The translations under genes and the position numbers were made by a program. Below, piece by piece: positions 20,450 to 31,015 of a stretch of DNA of 64,000 nt (its first letter is position 1; every line of letters begins with the position of its first letter). Under the pieces are notes generated by a model. The model was given only the letters and a program-made list of their open reading frames with translations, made no database searches and was not told where the DNA came from. Source of the stretch: Tatumella ptyseos ATCC 33301 (lineage in GTDB: Bacteria; Pseudomonadota; Gammaproteobacteria; Enterobacterales; Enterobacteriaceae); contig NZ_JMPR01000027.1 of NCBI RefSeq assembly GCF_000735525.1, positions 62,001-126,000 on the forward strand, given 5' to 3'.

Positions 20450-20606
20450 ATCGGTAACAGTCAGGAGATGATTAAAATAGTCACAGCCCGATCCTGCTAA
20501 GAGTCCGATGATTCTTATTGAGACGCACCAGAGCATTCCGGATCATTCCTGTTTGGTTCGTCGGTACCGGAAGATTCAGTCCGGCCTCCTTCCCCGGTAA
20601 AGTGTT

Positions 20607-21644
20607 ATGCAACTCTATAAAATTCTTTTGTTATCGTTATTGTTCCCGGCAGGTGCCAGCCATGCGGTACAACCGGTTCAGACAATTATCTCGGGATGGG
20701 AATTAACCTGTGATAATTTTGCGGTCTGTCAGGGACGGAATCTGAACAATGATGGCGGATTAATGATCAGTTTTTACCGGACCTCTTCCCGGGTACCGGT
20801 AAGCTGGCTGCACGTTGAACTGCATCCGCACAGCGCGCTGTCTGCGACAGACACTCCGTTGATACAACGACTGAAGATAGATAACCAGCCTCTGGCGCCG
20901 GTTCCGTCGCAGGAGAGCCGTCAGGCTTTGCTGATTGATGATCCTGAGGCCGCGCAGCAGACACTGACGGCACTGATCCATGGAAACCGGCTGACCGCCA
21001 GCCAGCCTGACGGAAGCGGGATATCTCTGACCGCTCTGGCAGCAGTCATCGCCGAAGCTGACAAAATCCAGTCAGCCGTGCCGCCAACACCTGCTTTGCC
21101 GGAAACACCCCCGACACTGACCGTGGAAGGCAGTCAGCCCGCACCGGTCACGCCACTGACCGCGTCGGAAAGCAGAGATTTTGCAGATTATGCGATTTCA
21201 CAGATAGATGTGGACAGTTGTCCGCTGGCCCCGGTTTTCCGGCAGATTAAGCTCGCAGCGCTGAGTAACACCCAGGCCCTGATGCTGATCAGTTGTGAAA
21301 GTGCGGCGTACAATACCTTCTACCAGGCGTATAAAATCAGTCGCCAGGCTCCGCTGATTGCCCGCCGATTGGGATTTCGTCTGCCGTTTAATTATCCGCA
21401 AGGTTTTGACCTGACCAATGTTCGTTATGATCCGCAAAACCGTGAGCTGACAACATTGTTATGGGGCAGGGCATTGGGAGATTGCGGAACGGCCAGCCAC
21501 TGGCATTACGACGGGCAGAAATTTGTACTGGAGAAATTCAGCAGTGAAAGCGGTTGTGACCACTGGCACACCGCCAGCGACTGGCCGGTATTATGGTCAT
21601 CACTGTCTGCGGACAGAACTCTGCCCGCAGACGCCGGAATCTAG
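20607..21644 (+). CDS. ypfG: Exported DUF1176 protein, YpfG-like
   Basis: A 345-residue protein with a cleavable signal peptide (about 1-20, LLLSLLFPAGASHA). The mature part looks like DUF1176: paired cysteines near the N-terminus (LTCDNFAVCQGR), a Pro-rich linker near residues 150-185, and later cysteines in DSCPLAP, LISCESAAYN, GDCGTASHW and SGCDHW that could form disulfides. Function unknown. It is convergent with ampH, overlapping it by 4 bases. The family identification and the ypfG name rest on my recall of the family and on proximity to tktB. Confidence 0.75.
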   Translation: MQLYKILLLSLLFPAGASHAVQPVQTIISGWELTCDNFAVCQGRNLNNDGGLMISFYRTSSRVPVSWLHVELHPHSALSATDTPLIQRLKIDNQPLAPVPSQESRQALLIDDPEAAQQTLTALIHGNRLTASQPDGSGISLTALAAVIAEADKIQSAVPPTPALPETPPTLTVEGSQPAPVTPLTASESRDFADYAISQIDVDSCPLAPVFRQIKLAALSNTQALMLISCESAAYNTFYQAYKISRQAPLIARRLGFRLPFNYPQGFDLTNVRYDPQNRELTTLLWGRALGDCGTASHWHYDGQKFVLEKFSSESGCDHWHTASDWPVLWSSLSADRTLPADAGI

Positions 21645-22783
21645 CGGCGGTGATTACGGACCAGTGCGGTGATCAGTTCGTTTACGCCATCACTCATCGG
21701 CATAAAATGGCTGGCACCGGTGCGGGCGACCACGATAAATACCCCCACATTATGTTCAGGTGACATGGCGATATAGGTCATAAATCCGCCCCCTCCGCCG
21801 GTTTTTTCCAGCAGTGCAGGTCTCGCGCCTTCCGCAGGCATATGCAGCCATCCCATACCGATGGCATCGGCCCGGCCTGCGACATCCATCCCGTTGACAC
21901 GCAGCAGCGAAGAACGCGGATAAATCATTTTCTGCAGGTCCGGCGCTAACGGTGAACGCGGATGACCGGCAGCGCTCAGGAACTGCTGCATCCAGCGTCC
22001 CATATCTTCAGGAGTGGAATAGACGCCTCCGCTACCGATGGCGGCCAGCGTATTATCACACGGACTGGCGTTCTCATCCGGGATCATCAGCCTTTTACAC
22101 TGGTCCGGTGATGGGGTGAACGTGGTATCTTTCATACCCAGCGGACGGGTGACCAGTGTACGAAGTAACTGAGGGTAAGGCTTACCGGCAGCCCGTGAAA
22201 GGGCATCGGCCAGGAAGTCAAAACCGAGGTTGGAATAGGACACTTCAGTCCCTGGTGAGTATCGCAGTCTGGCATGGGCAAGCCACGCCCAGCGCTGGCT
22301 GCGTACCGGCCAGACAAAGACCGGACGGTTCGGTCTGCCGCCCGGCATTTCACGGGGAAGACCGGCACTGTGGGTCGCCAGGTTGATTAACCGGATGCTG
22401 TTACCATGCCAGGACGGGACGACCACACCTTTTGGCGCATAGCGGCTCAGCGGATCATTAAAGTGAACCCGACCGGATTCGGCGAGATGAACCAGTACAT
22501 CGGTCGTCATCAGTTTGCTCAGGGACGCTATCCTGACCAGTGAATCTTTCTTCGGACGGATACGATTTCCCGGACGGGTTTCTCCCAGGCTGCTAAAGAC
22601 CCGCTGATTGCCATCGATAACCATGACAGCCATACCGGCGGCCCGGGTACCATGAAAAATCTGATTTGCATAACGGTCGGTAATCTGAGACGTCAGTTCC
22701 GGTGACGGGTTGGCTTGTGCCTGGCTGCATAATGAATAAAGTGAGCCAGCCAGCGCCAGTATAAGTGATGCGTGCTTTTTCAA
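21641..22783 (-). CDS. ampH: Class C beta-lactamase-related DD-peptidase AmpH
   Basis: A periplasmic serine hydrolase of peptidoglycan remodelling: in E. coli AmpH is a DD-carboxypeptidase/endopeptidase with weak beta-lactamase activity. The 380-residue product has a signal peptide (1-24), the nucleophile motif SLSKLM (SxxK), the YSN motif in SYSNLGFDFLADAL, and the KTGGGGG triad. Strong matches include PLGMKDTTFTPSPDQCKRLM and AAIGSGGVYSTPEDMGRWMQQ. In E. coli ampH lies elsewhere, near sbmA, so it is relocated here. Confidence 0.92.
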   Translation of the reverse strand: MKKHASLILALAGSLYSLCSQAQANPSPELTSQITDRYANQIFHGTRAAGMAVMVIDGNQRVFSSLGETRPGNRIRPKKDSLVRIASLSKLMTTDVLVHLAESGRVHFNDPLSRYAPKGVVVPSWHGNSIRLINLATHSAGLPREMPGGRPNRPVFVWPVRSQRWAWLAHARLRYSPGTEVSYSNLGFDFLADALSRAAGKPYPQLLRTLVTRPLGMKDTTFTPSPDQCKRLMIPDENASPCDNTLAAIGSGGVYSTPEDMGRWMQQFLSAAGHPRSPLAPDLQKMIYPRSSLLRVNGMDVAGRADAIGMGWLHMPAEGARPALLEKTGGGGGFMTYIAMSPEHNVGVFIVVARTGASHFMPMSDGVNELITALVRNHRR

Positions 22784-22905
22784 TCGATAATGTCCGTGGA
22801 AAATCAGTGGATAACGGGAAAGGGATAGTTTAAAGGGTTTAACGCTGGCGGAAAGAGGATAATCAGGGATTTTATGTATCCTGATATGAGGATCGTTACG
22901 CTTTT

Positions 22906-22941
22906 TAAAAATCTCCCCCTTCCTGTGACGAAAAGGGGGAG
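22906..22941 (-). terminator. Terminator of talA-tktB
   Basis: CTCCCCCTT (22913-22921) pairs with AAGGGGGAG (22933-22941). Reading on the minus strand, ATTTTTAAAA follows. It lies just past the tkt stop. Confidence 0.85.
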
Positions 22942-22949
22942 CGGGAGAG

Positions 22950-24941
22950 TTACAGAAGCGCGTTAGCTTTCGCCACCACGTTTTCTACGGTGAAGCCGAA
23001 CTCTTTAAACAGCAGATCCGCCGGCGCTGACTCACCGAAGCTGGTCATACCGACAATTGCACCGTTCAGGCCGGTATATTTGTACCAGAAGTCAGCGATA
23101 GCTGCCTCGATAGCCACACGGGCGGTGACTGCCGCCGGCAGTACCGATTCACGGTAAGCCGCATCCTGCTTATCAAAGGCATCCGTTGACGGCATCGAAA
23201 CAACACGGACTTTACGGCCCTGTCCGCTCAGCTGCTCTGCCGCCGCGACGGCCAGAGAGACTTCTGAACCGGTGGCAATCAGGATCAGTTCCGGCTGGCC
23301 GTCACAGTCTTTCAGTACATATCCGCCGCGGGCCACGTTCGCCAGCTGCTCTGCACTGCGTGGTTGCTGCGCCAGGTTCTGACGGGAGAAGATCAGTGCG
23401 GTCGGGCCGTCCTGACGTTCGATAGCGTATTTCCAGGCCACCGCGGATTCCACCTGGTCACACGGACGCCAGGTGCTCATGTTCGGAGTCGTACGCAGGC
23501 TGGCCAGCTGCTCGACCGGCTGGTGAGTCGGACCGTCTTCACCCAGACCGATAGAGTCATGGGTATAGACCAGCACCTGACGGATTTTCATCAGGGCTGC
23601 CATACGCGTGGCATTACGTGCATATTCCACAAACATCAGGAAGGTTGCGGTGTAAGGCAGGAAGCCGCCATGCAGGGAGATACCGTTCGCCACCGCGGTC
23701 ATTCCGAACTCACGCACACCGTAATGGATATAGTTACCTGCGGCATCCTCGTTAATCGGTTTAGAGCCGGACCACATTGTCAGGTTGCTCGGGGCCAGGT
23801 CCGCTGAACCGCCCAGGTATTCCGGCAGCAGTTTACCGAACGCTTCAATGGCATTCTGTGAGGCTTTACGGCTGGCGATGTTCGCCGGGTTTGCCTGCAG
23901 CTGTTCGATATATTTCTGTGACTCTTCCTGCCAGTTTTCCGGCAGTTTGTCACGGGTACGACGGACAAATTCCTGAGCCAGCTCCGGGAAAGCCTGCTGG
24001 TAGGCAGCAAATTTTTTATCCCACGCCTGCTCTTTCTCAGAACCGGCATTTTTGGCATCCCAGGCCGCATAAATATCGTCAGGGATTTCAAACGGTGCGT
24101 AGTTCCAGCCCAGTTGTTTCCGGGTCAGTGCAATTTCCTCGTCACCCAGCGGGGCGCCGTGGGCATCGTGGGTACCGGCTTTGTTCGGCGAACCGAAACC
24201 GATCGTTGTTTTGCAAATCAGCAGTGACGGTTTGTCGGTTACGCTGCGTGCTTCTTCCACCGCACGGCGGATAGCGTCATGGTCGTGGCCGTCGATACCG
24301 CGGATCACATGCCAGTGATAGGCTTCAAAACGTGTACCGGTGTCGTCGGTAAACCAGCCATCGGTGTGACCATCGATGGAAATACCGTTGTCGTCGTAGA
24401 AAGCGATCAGTTTACCCAGTTTCAGGGTACCGGCCAGTGAACAGGCCTCGTGAGAGATCCCTTCCATCATGCAGCCATCACCCATAAACGCGTAGGTGTA
24501 GTGGTCGACGATATCGTGGCCCGGACGGTTAAACTGGGCAGCCAGTGTGCGCTCAGCAATGGCAAAACCGACCGCATTGGCGATGCCCTGTCCCAGCGGC
24601 CCGGTGGTGGTTTCCACGCCCGGGGTGTAACCGTATTCCGGGTGGCCCGGGGTACGGGAATGGAGCTGGCGGAAGTTTTCCAGTTCCTGAATCGGCAGAT
24701 CATACCCGGTAAGGTGCAGCAGGCTGTAAATCAGCATGGAACCGTGGCCGTTAGACAGAATAAAACGGTCACGATCGGCCCAGGACGGGTTCTGCGGGTT
24801 ATGGTTCAGGAAATCACGCCATAACACTTCGGCAATATCAGCCATGCCCATCGGGGCACCCGGGTGACCGGATTTGGCTTTTTGTACGGCATCCATACTG
24901 AGGGCACGGATAGCATTCGCGAGTTCTTTATGAGAGGGCAT
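22950..24941 (-). CDS. tktB: Transketolase
   Basis: Thiamine diphosphate enzyme of the pentose phosphate pathway, transferring two-carbon ketol units. The 663 residues match the family. Seen are the N-terminal [12 protein letters not shown], the cofactor motif [14 protein letters not shown] continuing to [10 protein letters not shown], and in the pyrimidine domain [20 protein letters not shown]. The name tktB rather than tktA rests only on linkage to talA, as in E. coli. It follows talA after 43 bases, so the two non-oxidative pentose-phosphate enzymes are one operon. Confidence 0.95.
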   Translation of the reverse strand: MPSHKELANAIRALSMDAVQKAKSGHPGAPMGMADIAEVLWRDFLNHNPQNPSWADRDRFILSNGHGSMLIYSLLHLTGYDLPIQELENFRQLHSRTPGHPEYGYTPGVETTTGPLGQGIANAVGFAIAERTLAAQFNRPGHDIVDHYTYAFMGDGCMMEGISHEACSLAGTLKLGKLIAFYDDNGISIDGHTDGWFTDDTGTRFEAYHWHVIRGIDGHDHDAIRRAVEEARSVTDKPSLLICKTTIGFGSPNKAGTHDAHGAPLGDEEIALTRKQLGWNYAPFEIPDDIYAAWDAKNAGSEKEQAWDKKFAAYQQAFPELAQEFVRRTRDKLPENWQEESQKYIEQLQANPANIASRKASQNAIEAFGKLLPEYLGGSADLAPSNLTMWSGSKPINEDAAGNYIHYGVREFGMTAVANGISLHGGFLPYTATFLMFVEYARNATRMAALMKIRQVLVYTHDSIGLGEDGPTHQPVEQLASLRTTPNMSTWRPCDQVESAVAWKYAIERQDGPTALIFSRQNLAQQPRSAEQLANVARGGYVLKDCDGQPELILIATGSEVSLAVAAAEQLSGQGRKVRVVSMPSTDAFDKQDAAYRESVLPAAVTARVAIEAAIADFWYKYTGLNGAIVGMTSFGESAPADLLFKEFGFTVENVVAKANALL

Positions 24942-24984
24942 AGTGCATTCCAGTTGGTTAATAAAAAGTTAATGGATACAAAAA

Positions 24985-25935
24985 CTATAGCCGGGCTGCC
25001 AGCATATCTTCCAGTTTTTGCTGGTCGATAGCGAACTGACGGATACCTTCAGCCAGTTTTTCGACGGCCATCGCATCCTGATTATGCAGCCAGCGAAATT
25101 CATCTTCGGCCAGCGGGGCTGGCTGATGGAACGCCTCTACAGAGGGGACCAGTTGACGTTCAACGCTGACCTCTGAGTCTTTCAGCGCCCGAAGTAATTC
25201 CGGTGATACCGTTAACCGGTCACAACCGGCCAGGGCAAGGATTTGTTCCGGTTTACGGAAGCTGGCACCCATCACGATCGTCATATAACGATGTTTCTTA
25301 TAATAGTCGTAAATTTCCCGTACTGATTTCACGCCGGGATCGTTTTCTGCAACATAAGAGGAGTCAGGGGAACGACTCTGATACCAGTCGTAAATACGCC
25401 CGACAAACGGGGAGATCAGATAAACACCGGCTTCAGCACAGGCCCGGGCCTGGGCGAAGGAGAACAGCAGAGTCAGGTTGCACTGAATACCGTTCTGCTC
25501 CAGTGTTTCTGCTGCTTTGATCCCCTCCCAGGTCGCGGCCAGTTTAATCAGCAATCGGGAGCGATCCACGCCCTGATCTTCATACATTTTGACCAGTTTT
25601 TCTGCGCGGGAAACGCACAGTCCGCGGTTAAATGAGAGGCGGGCATCGATTTCGGTGGAGACCCGTCCCGGAATATATTTCAGGATTTCGACACCGGCGT
25701 TTACTGCGACCCGATCACTGGCGTTCATAATACGGGTTTCCCGGTTCCCCCCCTGCAGGTTCGCATATTGGAGCGCCTCGGCGATCAGTGGCTGGTAGTC
25801 GGGTAATGCGGCTGCCCTGAGGATCAGGGAAGGGTTGGTTGTGGCGTCCTGAGGCTGATACTCAGTCACAGAGGTCATATCGCCACTGTCAGCGACCAAC
25901 GTCGTAAACTCTGTTAATGCGTCAAGCGAATTCAT
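24985..25935 (-). CDS. talA: Transaldolase A
   Basis: Transfers a dihydroxyacetone unit from sedoheptulose-7-phosphate to glyceraldehyde-3-phosphate. The start MNSLDALTEFTTLVADSGDM gives 316 residues, the length of E. coli TalA; a start 24 codons upstream is unsupported. The Schiff-base Lys lies in SRLLIKLAATWEGI, and CNLTLLFSFAQARACAEAGV and ISPFVGRIYDWY are family signatures. First gene of the talA-tktB operon. Confidence 0.95.
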   Translation of the reverse strand: MNSLDALTEFTTLVADSGDMTSVTEYQPQDATTNPSLILRAAALPDYQPLIAEALQYANLQGGNRETRIMNASDRVAVNAGVEILKYIPGRVSTEIDARLSFNRGLCVSRAEKLVKMYEDQGVDRSRLLIKLAATWEGIKAAETLEQNGIQCNLTLLFSFAQARACAEAGVYLISPFVGRIYDWYQSRSPDSSYVAENDPGVKSVREIYDYYKKHRYMTIVMGASFRKPEQILALAGCDRLTVSPELLRALKDSEVSVERQLVPSVEAFHQPAPLAEDEFRWLHNQDAMAVEKLAEGIRQFAIDQQKLEDMLAARL

Positions 25936-26084
25936 AGCCCGGTTCTCGTCCTTCAGAAGCGAGCCTCCCGGCGAAAAGCGGAAAGACTCGTAACAGTAAT
26001 TTAACACTGTGCCGTAGTTTTTCCGGGAAGAAAATACGTTTTCTCCGATAGTAGCAACAGGGGAAATTAAAGAAGGCGGGAAAG

Positions 26085-26108
26085 CGGGAGATAAAGCGTT
26101 ATCTCCCG
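26085..26108 (-). terminator. Hairpin after hemF
   Basis: A 10-bp perfect stem (CGGGAGATAA at 26085-26094 with 26099-26108, AGCG loop) lies 20 bases beyond the hemF stop. Only CTTTCCC follows on the minus strand, so termination may be moderate. Confidence 0.6.
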
Positions 26109-26127
26109 TCAGAAAAAGGCGCGGGGA

Positions 26128-27042
<915 letters not shown>

Positions 27043-27073
27043 TCATTTGTTAAGGGATTTGCGGGGATTATAC

Positions 27074-27940
27074 CTAACTTACCCGGCGATTGTGGACTAC
27101 TGACTCATTATAATAGTTCACGATCCCTTCCGTAATTGCCCCGGCAATTTTGCGCCGGAAGACCGTCGTTCCCAGCAGCTTTTCCTCTGAAGGGTTGGTA
27201 ATAAACGAGGTTTCCACCAGCACAGAAGGAATAGACGGTGATTTCAGCACGGCGAAAGCGGCCTGCTCAGTGACCTGACTGTGCAGATGATGAACCGGAC
27301 GGATACGCTCAATCACGTGTTTACCCAGCGTCAGGCTGTTTTTAATGGTATTGGTCTGGACCAGGTCAAACAGGATCTGCTGCAGATAATGGTCTTTTTC
27401 CTCCACTTTGATCCCGGCGACTTTATCGGCAGAGTTTTCACGGTCTGAAAGATAGCGGGCCATTGCACTGGTTGCTCCGCGGTTAGAGAGAGCAAAGACA
27501 GAGGCACCATGAGCTTCGGGGCTGGTATAGCCGTCAGCATGGATAGACATAAACAGGTCAGCCCCGTGCTGGCTGGCGATTTCCACACGCTGATACAGCG
27601 GGATAAAGTGGTCGGTGTCACGGGTCATCCGCGCTTCAATATACGGGTGATTATTCAGCATCTGACGAACGTTCCCGGCAATTTCCAGCACCACATGTTT
27701 TTCCATGGAGCCTTCTTCACCGACGGCACCGGAGTCGATCCCGCCATGGCCCGGGTCCAGCATCACGATAAACTTACCGTTTTTAGCCGGCTTATGGGGC
27801 TGTGGCGTATGGGCTGCCTGCGCTCTGAGATCAGGCTCTTTGGCGAGTACCGCCTTGGGTGACAGCACTGCCAATGCCAGACCGGAAAAGAGTAGCTGGC
27901 GGCGGTTCACCAGTTGTTTCATCGGGGACAATTTTTTCAT
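27074..27940 (-). CDS. amiA: N-acetylmuramoyl-L-alanine amidase AmiA
   Basis: Zinc amidase that splits septal peptidoglycan during daughter-cell separation, exported by the Tat system. The N-terminus carries a twin-arginine segment NRRQLLFSGLALAVLSPKAVLA. The amidase_3 domain shows the zinc ligands in MLDPGHGGIDSG, EKHVVLEIA and MSIHADGYTS, and the catalytic Glu in VLVETSFITNP. The start is placed at 27940; an ATG four codons earlier leaves no room for a ribosome-binding site. About 288 residues. Confidence 0.95.
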   Translation of the reverse strand: MKKLSPMKQLVNRRQLLFSGLALAVLSPKAVLAKEPDLRAQAAHTPQPHKPAKNGKFIVMLDPGHGGIDSGAVGEEGSMEKHVVLEIAGNVRQMLNNHPYIEARMTRDTDHFIPLYQRVEIASQHGADLFMSIHADGYTSPEAHGASVFALSNRGATSAMARYLSDRENSADKVAGIKVEEKDHYLQQILFDLVQTNTIKNSLTLGKHVIERIRPVHHLHSQVTEQAAFAVLKSPSIPSVLVETSFITNPSEEKLLGTTVFRRKIAGAITEGIVNYYNESVVHNRRVS

Positions 27941-28160
27941 CTGCAGTTCCATCCTGGTAATTATTTAGTTAATACCATGGTGTTATATCGTAACAACCAC
28001 ACTTTTGCGACAAAGCAAATATTTCAGCCTTTTACGGAGTATTGCAGTTCTGTTCTTTACAAATATCAGAATTTTCGGCTTTGTTTCATGCCTGAGGCTT
28101 GCAGTGAAGGCGGAAAACGCCATAATCAGCGGATATTTGTTATGTAAAGGGGCATCGGCG

Positions 28161-28586
28161 ATGGAAATACGGGTATTTCGCCAGGAAGATTTTGACGAAG
28201 TTATTACGCTTTGGGAACGTTGTGATTTATTGCGCCCATGGAATGATCCGGAAATGGATATCGAACGTAAAATGAGCCATGATCCTGATCTTTTCCTGGT
28301 CGCTGTGCTGGGCGGTGAGATTGTCGCCACGGTCATGGGCGGCTATGACGGTCATCGCGGCTCCGTGTATTATCTGGGGGTGGATCCTGACTATCGCGGT
28401 CGTGGTTTTGCCAATGCCATGATGACCCGGTTAGAAAAAAAACTGGTGGCCAGAGGTTGTCCGAAAATCAATCTGATGGTGCGTGAAGAGAACGATGTGG
28501 TTCTCGGGTTTTACGAAAAGCTGGAATATGAAATCGGTGACTCGGTAGTACTGGGTAAACGCCTGATTGAAGACCGGGAATACTGA
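28161..28586 (+). CDS. ypeA: GNAT-family acetyltransferase YpeA
   Basis: A 141-residue protein, the same length as E. coli YpeA, with the GNAT acetyl-CoA-binding motif [17 protein letters not shown] and a conserved front half [34 protein letters not shown] in segments. The substrate is unknown. The frame extends 52 codons upstream but similarity starts at MEIRVF, preceded by AAAGGGG. It is divergent from amiA across 220 bases. Confidence 0.92.
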   Translation: MEIRVFRQEDFDEVITLWERCDLLRPWNDPEMDIERKMSHDPDLFLVAVLGGEIVATVMGGYDGHRGSVYYLGVDPDYRGRGFANAMMTRLEKKLVARGCPKINLMVREENDVVLGFYEKLEYEIGDSVVLGKRLIEDREY

Positions 28587-28630
28587 TCTGTCTGCCCACC
28601 GCAGGCACAGAACGAGGCCACAGATTACCC

Positions 28631-29086
28631 TTGATTCATTATTCACCTGAAAATTATGACAGCAAAGGGCAACTTCGCTTGCCTGTCCTGTTCTGGCTGG
28701 TTCTGATTTTACAGGCAAGAACCTGGATAGTTCTGGTCCTGGCGGGCGCCTCCCGGCAACAGGGTAATGAACTGCTGACGCTGTTCTACCCCGATCAACA
28801 GGGGTTCTATCCGGGGCTGGCATTTGGCCTGGTGGCTGCGGTGGCGTTTCTGCTGTCCGGTCGCCGTCAGCAATTCCCCCGCTTCTGGGCTGCCTGGCGC
28901 TGGGCCTTAGTCGCTGCAGCACTCTTCACTTTCGGCTGGCAACTTCTGCAGTTCAGTTATACGTTATTGCAACAGTCACCGGTCCCGTTAATTTTGCTGA
29001 TTTTTGATCTGTTATCCGCGATCTGGCTAGTGACCGATCGCCGTCTGCGTGACTGCTTCCGTGCGGAGAATGTTTCCGGCGAATAA
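28631..29086 (+). CDS. yfeZ: Inner-membrane DUF2919 protein YfeZ
   Basis: A 151-residue protein with four hydrophobic helices (about residues 17-38, 60-77, 87-106, 116-136) and the motifs LPVLFWLVLILQARTW and LTLFYPDQQGFY seen in YfeZ. Function unknown. No ATG is available; TTG at 28631 is the most likely start, with a poorly spaced GAGG upstream, so the N-terminus is uncertain. It lies between ypeA and yfeY, as in E. coli. Confidence 0.82.
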   Translation: MIHYSPENYDSKGQLRLPVLFWLVLILQARTWIVLVLAGASRQQGNELLTLFYPDQQGFYPGLAFGLVAAVAFLLSGRRQQFPRFWAAWRWALVAAALFTFGWQLLQFSYTLLQQSPVPLILLIFDLLSAIWLVTDRRLRDCFRAENVSGE

Positions 29087-29111
29087 ACTTTCTGATGTTT
29101 TATGACTCCAA
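29084..29111 (+). promoter_or_regulatory. Candidate sigma-E promoter for yfeY
   Basis: TAAACTT (29084-29090) and TCCAA (29107-29111), 16 bases apart, resemble the RpoE consensus GGAACTT / TCNAA. They lie about 40 bases before the yfeY start. E. coli yfeY is a reported RpoE-regulated lipoprotein. The -35 match lacks the leading GG. Confidence 0.4.
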
Positions 29112-29149
29112 TCAGCCATTAGCTGAATGCGTAAGGAACAGAAACTTCG

Positions 29150-29761
29150 ATGAAATTGTTAAAAACCGCACTGCTGACCAGTGCGATGTTACTTGCCGGT
29201 TGTGCCGGCTCCGGCCAGAGCACAGTCACAGAAAGCAGCGTTCACTGGTGGAACCCGTTGACCTACTCCTGGTCATCGGTGCTGCCGTGGCACTGGTTTG
29301 GCAGCACGATGAAAGTCACCGCGCAGGGGGTTGGCGGACTGAACAGCCTGACGCCGATGGACGGATCAGCTATTCATCAGGCGCTGGGGAGCGATTATCA
29401 CCTCCGTCAGGGGATGGGGACAGAAAACGGAGATATTGTGACTTTCTGGCAGGCGCTGAAGCAGGGACAGGTTATGCTGGAGATTCAGGGACAGAGCACG
29501 ATTTCCAGGATCACCGTCACCGACCCGGCGATCGTTACTGCTGACGGTGTACATATTGGCAGCCCGTTCTCTGCCATTTTCAGCCAGGCCTTTGGTCACT
29601 GTCAGTCAGCGGATAACGGTGACAGTGTTCAGTGCCGCTCTCCTGTTGCCGGAAATATACAGTATATCTTCCGGGGAGAAGGACATGGTCCGGAAGGCAT
29701 TATGCCTGCCGATGCGACGCTGAAAAACTGGACCCTGACTAAAATTATCTGGCAGCAATAG
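29150..29761 (+). CDS. yfeY: RpoE-regulated lipoprotein YfeY
   Basis: A 203-residue lipoprotein with lipobox LLAGC (Cys at 18) and a conserved mature segment SVHWWNPLTYSW, SVLPWHWFGSTMKV and a C-terminal ATLKNWTLTKIIWQ. The function is not established; the E. coli homologue belongs to the sigma-E envelope-stress regulon. AAGGAACAG precedes the ATG, and a sigma-E-like promoter is visible upstream. Two Cys residues in the mature part (GHCQSADNGDSVQCRS) may form a disulfide. Confidence 0.88.
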   Translation: MKLLKTALLTSAMLLAGCAGSGQSTVTESSVHWWNPLTYSWSSVLPWHWFGSTMKVTAQGVGGLNSLTPMDGSAIHQALGSDYHLRQGMGTENGDIVTFWQALKQGQVMLEIQGQSTISRITVTDPAIVTADGVHIGSPFSAIFSQAFGHCQSADNGDSVQCRSPVAGNIQYIFRGEGHGPEGIMPADATLKNWTLTKIIWQQ

Positions 29762-29770
29762 CCGGCTCTG

Positions 29771-29804
29771 CAGAGCAGGGATGACTGAGCATATCCCTGC
29801 TCTG
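29771..29804 (+). terminator. Inverted repeat after yfeY
   Basis: An 11-bp perfect stem (CAGAGCAGGGA at 29771-29781 with 29794-29804) lies 10 bases past the yfeY stop. The T-rich tail is delayed (TTATTATTTTG about 8 bases on). Confidence 0.6.
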
Positions 29805-29880
29805 TGACAGGTTATTATTTTGTTTTTCCGGTATCATAATCCCAAAATACAGACTGTTTGGTCATACCGGAGATTATAAC

Positions 29881-30780
29881 GTGACGCATTTTCAGACCGG
29901 CATTCTGCCGGAACATTGCCGTGCTGCTATCTGGCTTGAAGCCAGTGTCAGCGGAGACCTGACGCAATTAGGGCCGAACATCCGGCAGTTTCTCGCCCGA
30001 CAACAGGAATTACAGCAAAAATTTCCTGATGCGGTGCTCAGTTCGGTGATTGCCTTCGGACCGGGGTTGTGGCGTGACCTGCATCCTTCAGCCACTTCTG
30101 CCCCTGAACTGAAAGACTTTACCCCGCTGGGGAAAGGGATGGCACCTGCGACCCAGCGTGACCTGTTGATTCATATTCAGTCTTTACGCCACGATGTAAA
30201 CTTCGCTCTCGGTCAGATTGCCTGTGAACTGTTTGCCGGGCTGCTGGACATCAACGAGGAAACACAAGGTTTCCGTTGGATCGAGGATCGTGACCTCAGT
30301 GGTTTTATTGATGGTACCGAAAACCCGCAGGGGGATGGCCGCCGTCAGGTGGCAATTATTGAAAACGGTGAAGATGCCGGAGGCAGTTACGTCTTCACTC
30401 AGCGCTGGCAGCACAATCTCGGGCAGTGGAATAAATTGCCGGTCAACCGTCAGGAAGCCATTATCGGCCGTACCAAAGACACCAGCGAAGAACTGCCTGC
30501 TGATGAACGTCCTGTCACATCCCATGTGAGCCGGGTGGATTTGAAAGAAGCAGGTAAGGGCCTGAAAATTTTGCGTCAGAGTCTTCCTTACGGCAGCGTC
30601 AGCGGTGTTCACGGGCTTTATTTTATTGCCTATTGTGCTCGCCTGCACAATATTGAACAGCAGTTGCTGAGTATGTTCGGGGAGACCGATGGCAAGTTTG
30701 ACGGATTACTGCGTTTTTCCAAACCGGTGACCGGGAGCTATTATTACGCCCCGTCGCTGGCACAGCTTGACGCGCTCTGA
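29881..30780 (+). CDS. yfeX: Dyp-type heme peroxidase YfeX
   Basis: Cytoplasmic dye-decolorising-type peroxidase with heme b; E. coli YfeX has been argued both to release iron from heme and to be a peroxidase. 299 residues from a GTG start, as long as the E. coli protein. The distal motif GFIDGTEN (GxxDG, Asp catalytic) is present near residue 140. The proximal heme His lies in [14 protein letters not shown], and the [12 protein letters not shown] block follows. Confidence 0.95.
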   Translation: MTHFQTGILPEHCRAAIWLEASVSGDLTQLGPNIRQFLARQQELQQKFPDAVLSSVIAFGPGLWRDLHPSATSAPELKDFTPLGKGMAPATQRDLLIHIQSLRHDVNFALGQIACELFAGLLDINEETQGFRWIEDRDLSGFIDGTENPQGDGRRQVAIIENGEDAGGSYVFTQRWQHNLGQWNKLPVNRQEAIIGRTKDTSEELPADERPVTSHVSRVDLKEAGKGLKILRQSLPYGSVSGVHGLYFIAYCARLHNIEQQLLSMFGETDGKFDGLLRFSKPVTGSYYYAPSLAQLDAL

Positions 30781-31015
30781 CGCTACTGGCGGGCTTTCGT
30801 GCATCTGCCTGCCCGTGCTTATTGGCGATGGCCGGTGCATGGCAGGCGGGGCACACTCTTTCCGCGCGCTGTTTGCCATCCTCCGGCTATCCTTATGCAA
30901 TTTTAGACTTTGAAAGCAATAAAAAGTATATAAAACTGCTACAGCTTTCCCCTGAGAAATAAATACACTGATTATGCGGCTATCGGGTGTCGCGTGGGTA
31001 CTCAGGGGTAATTTA

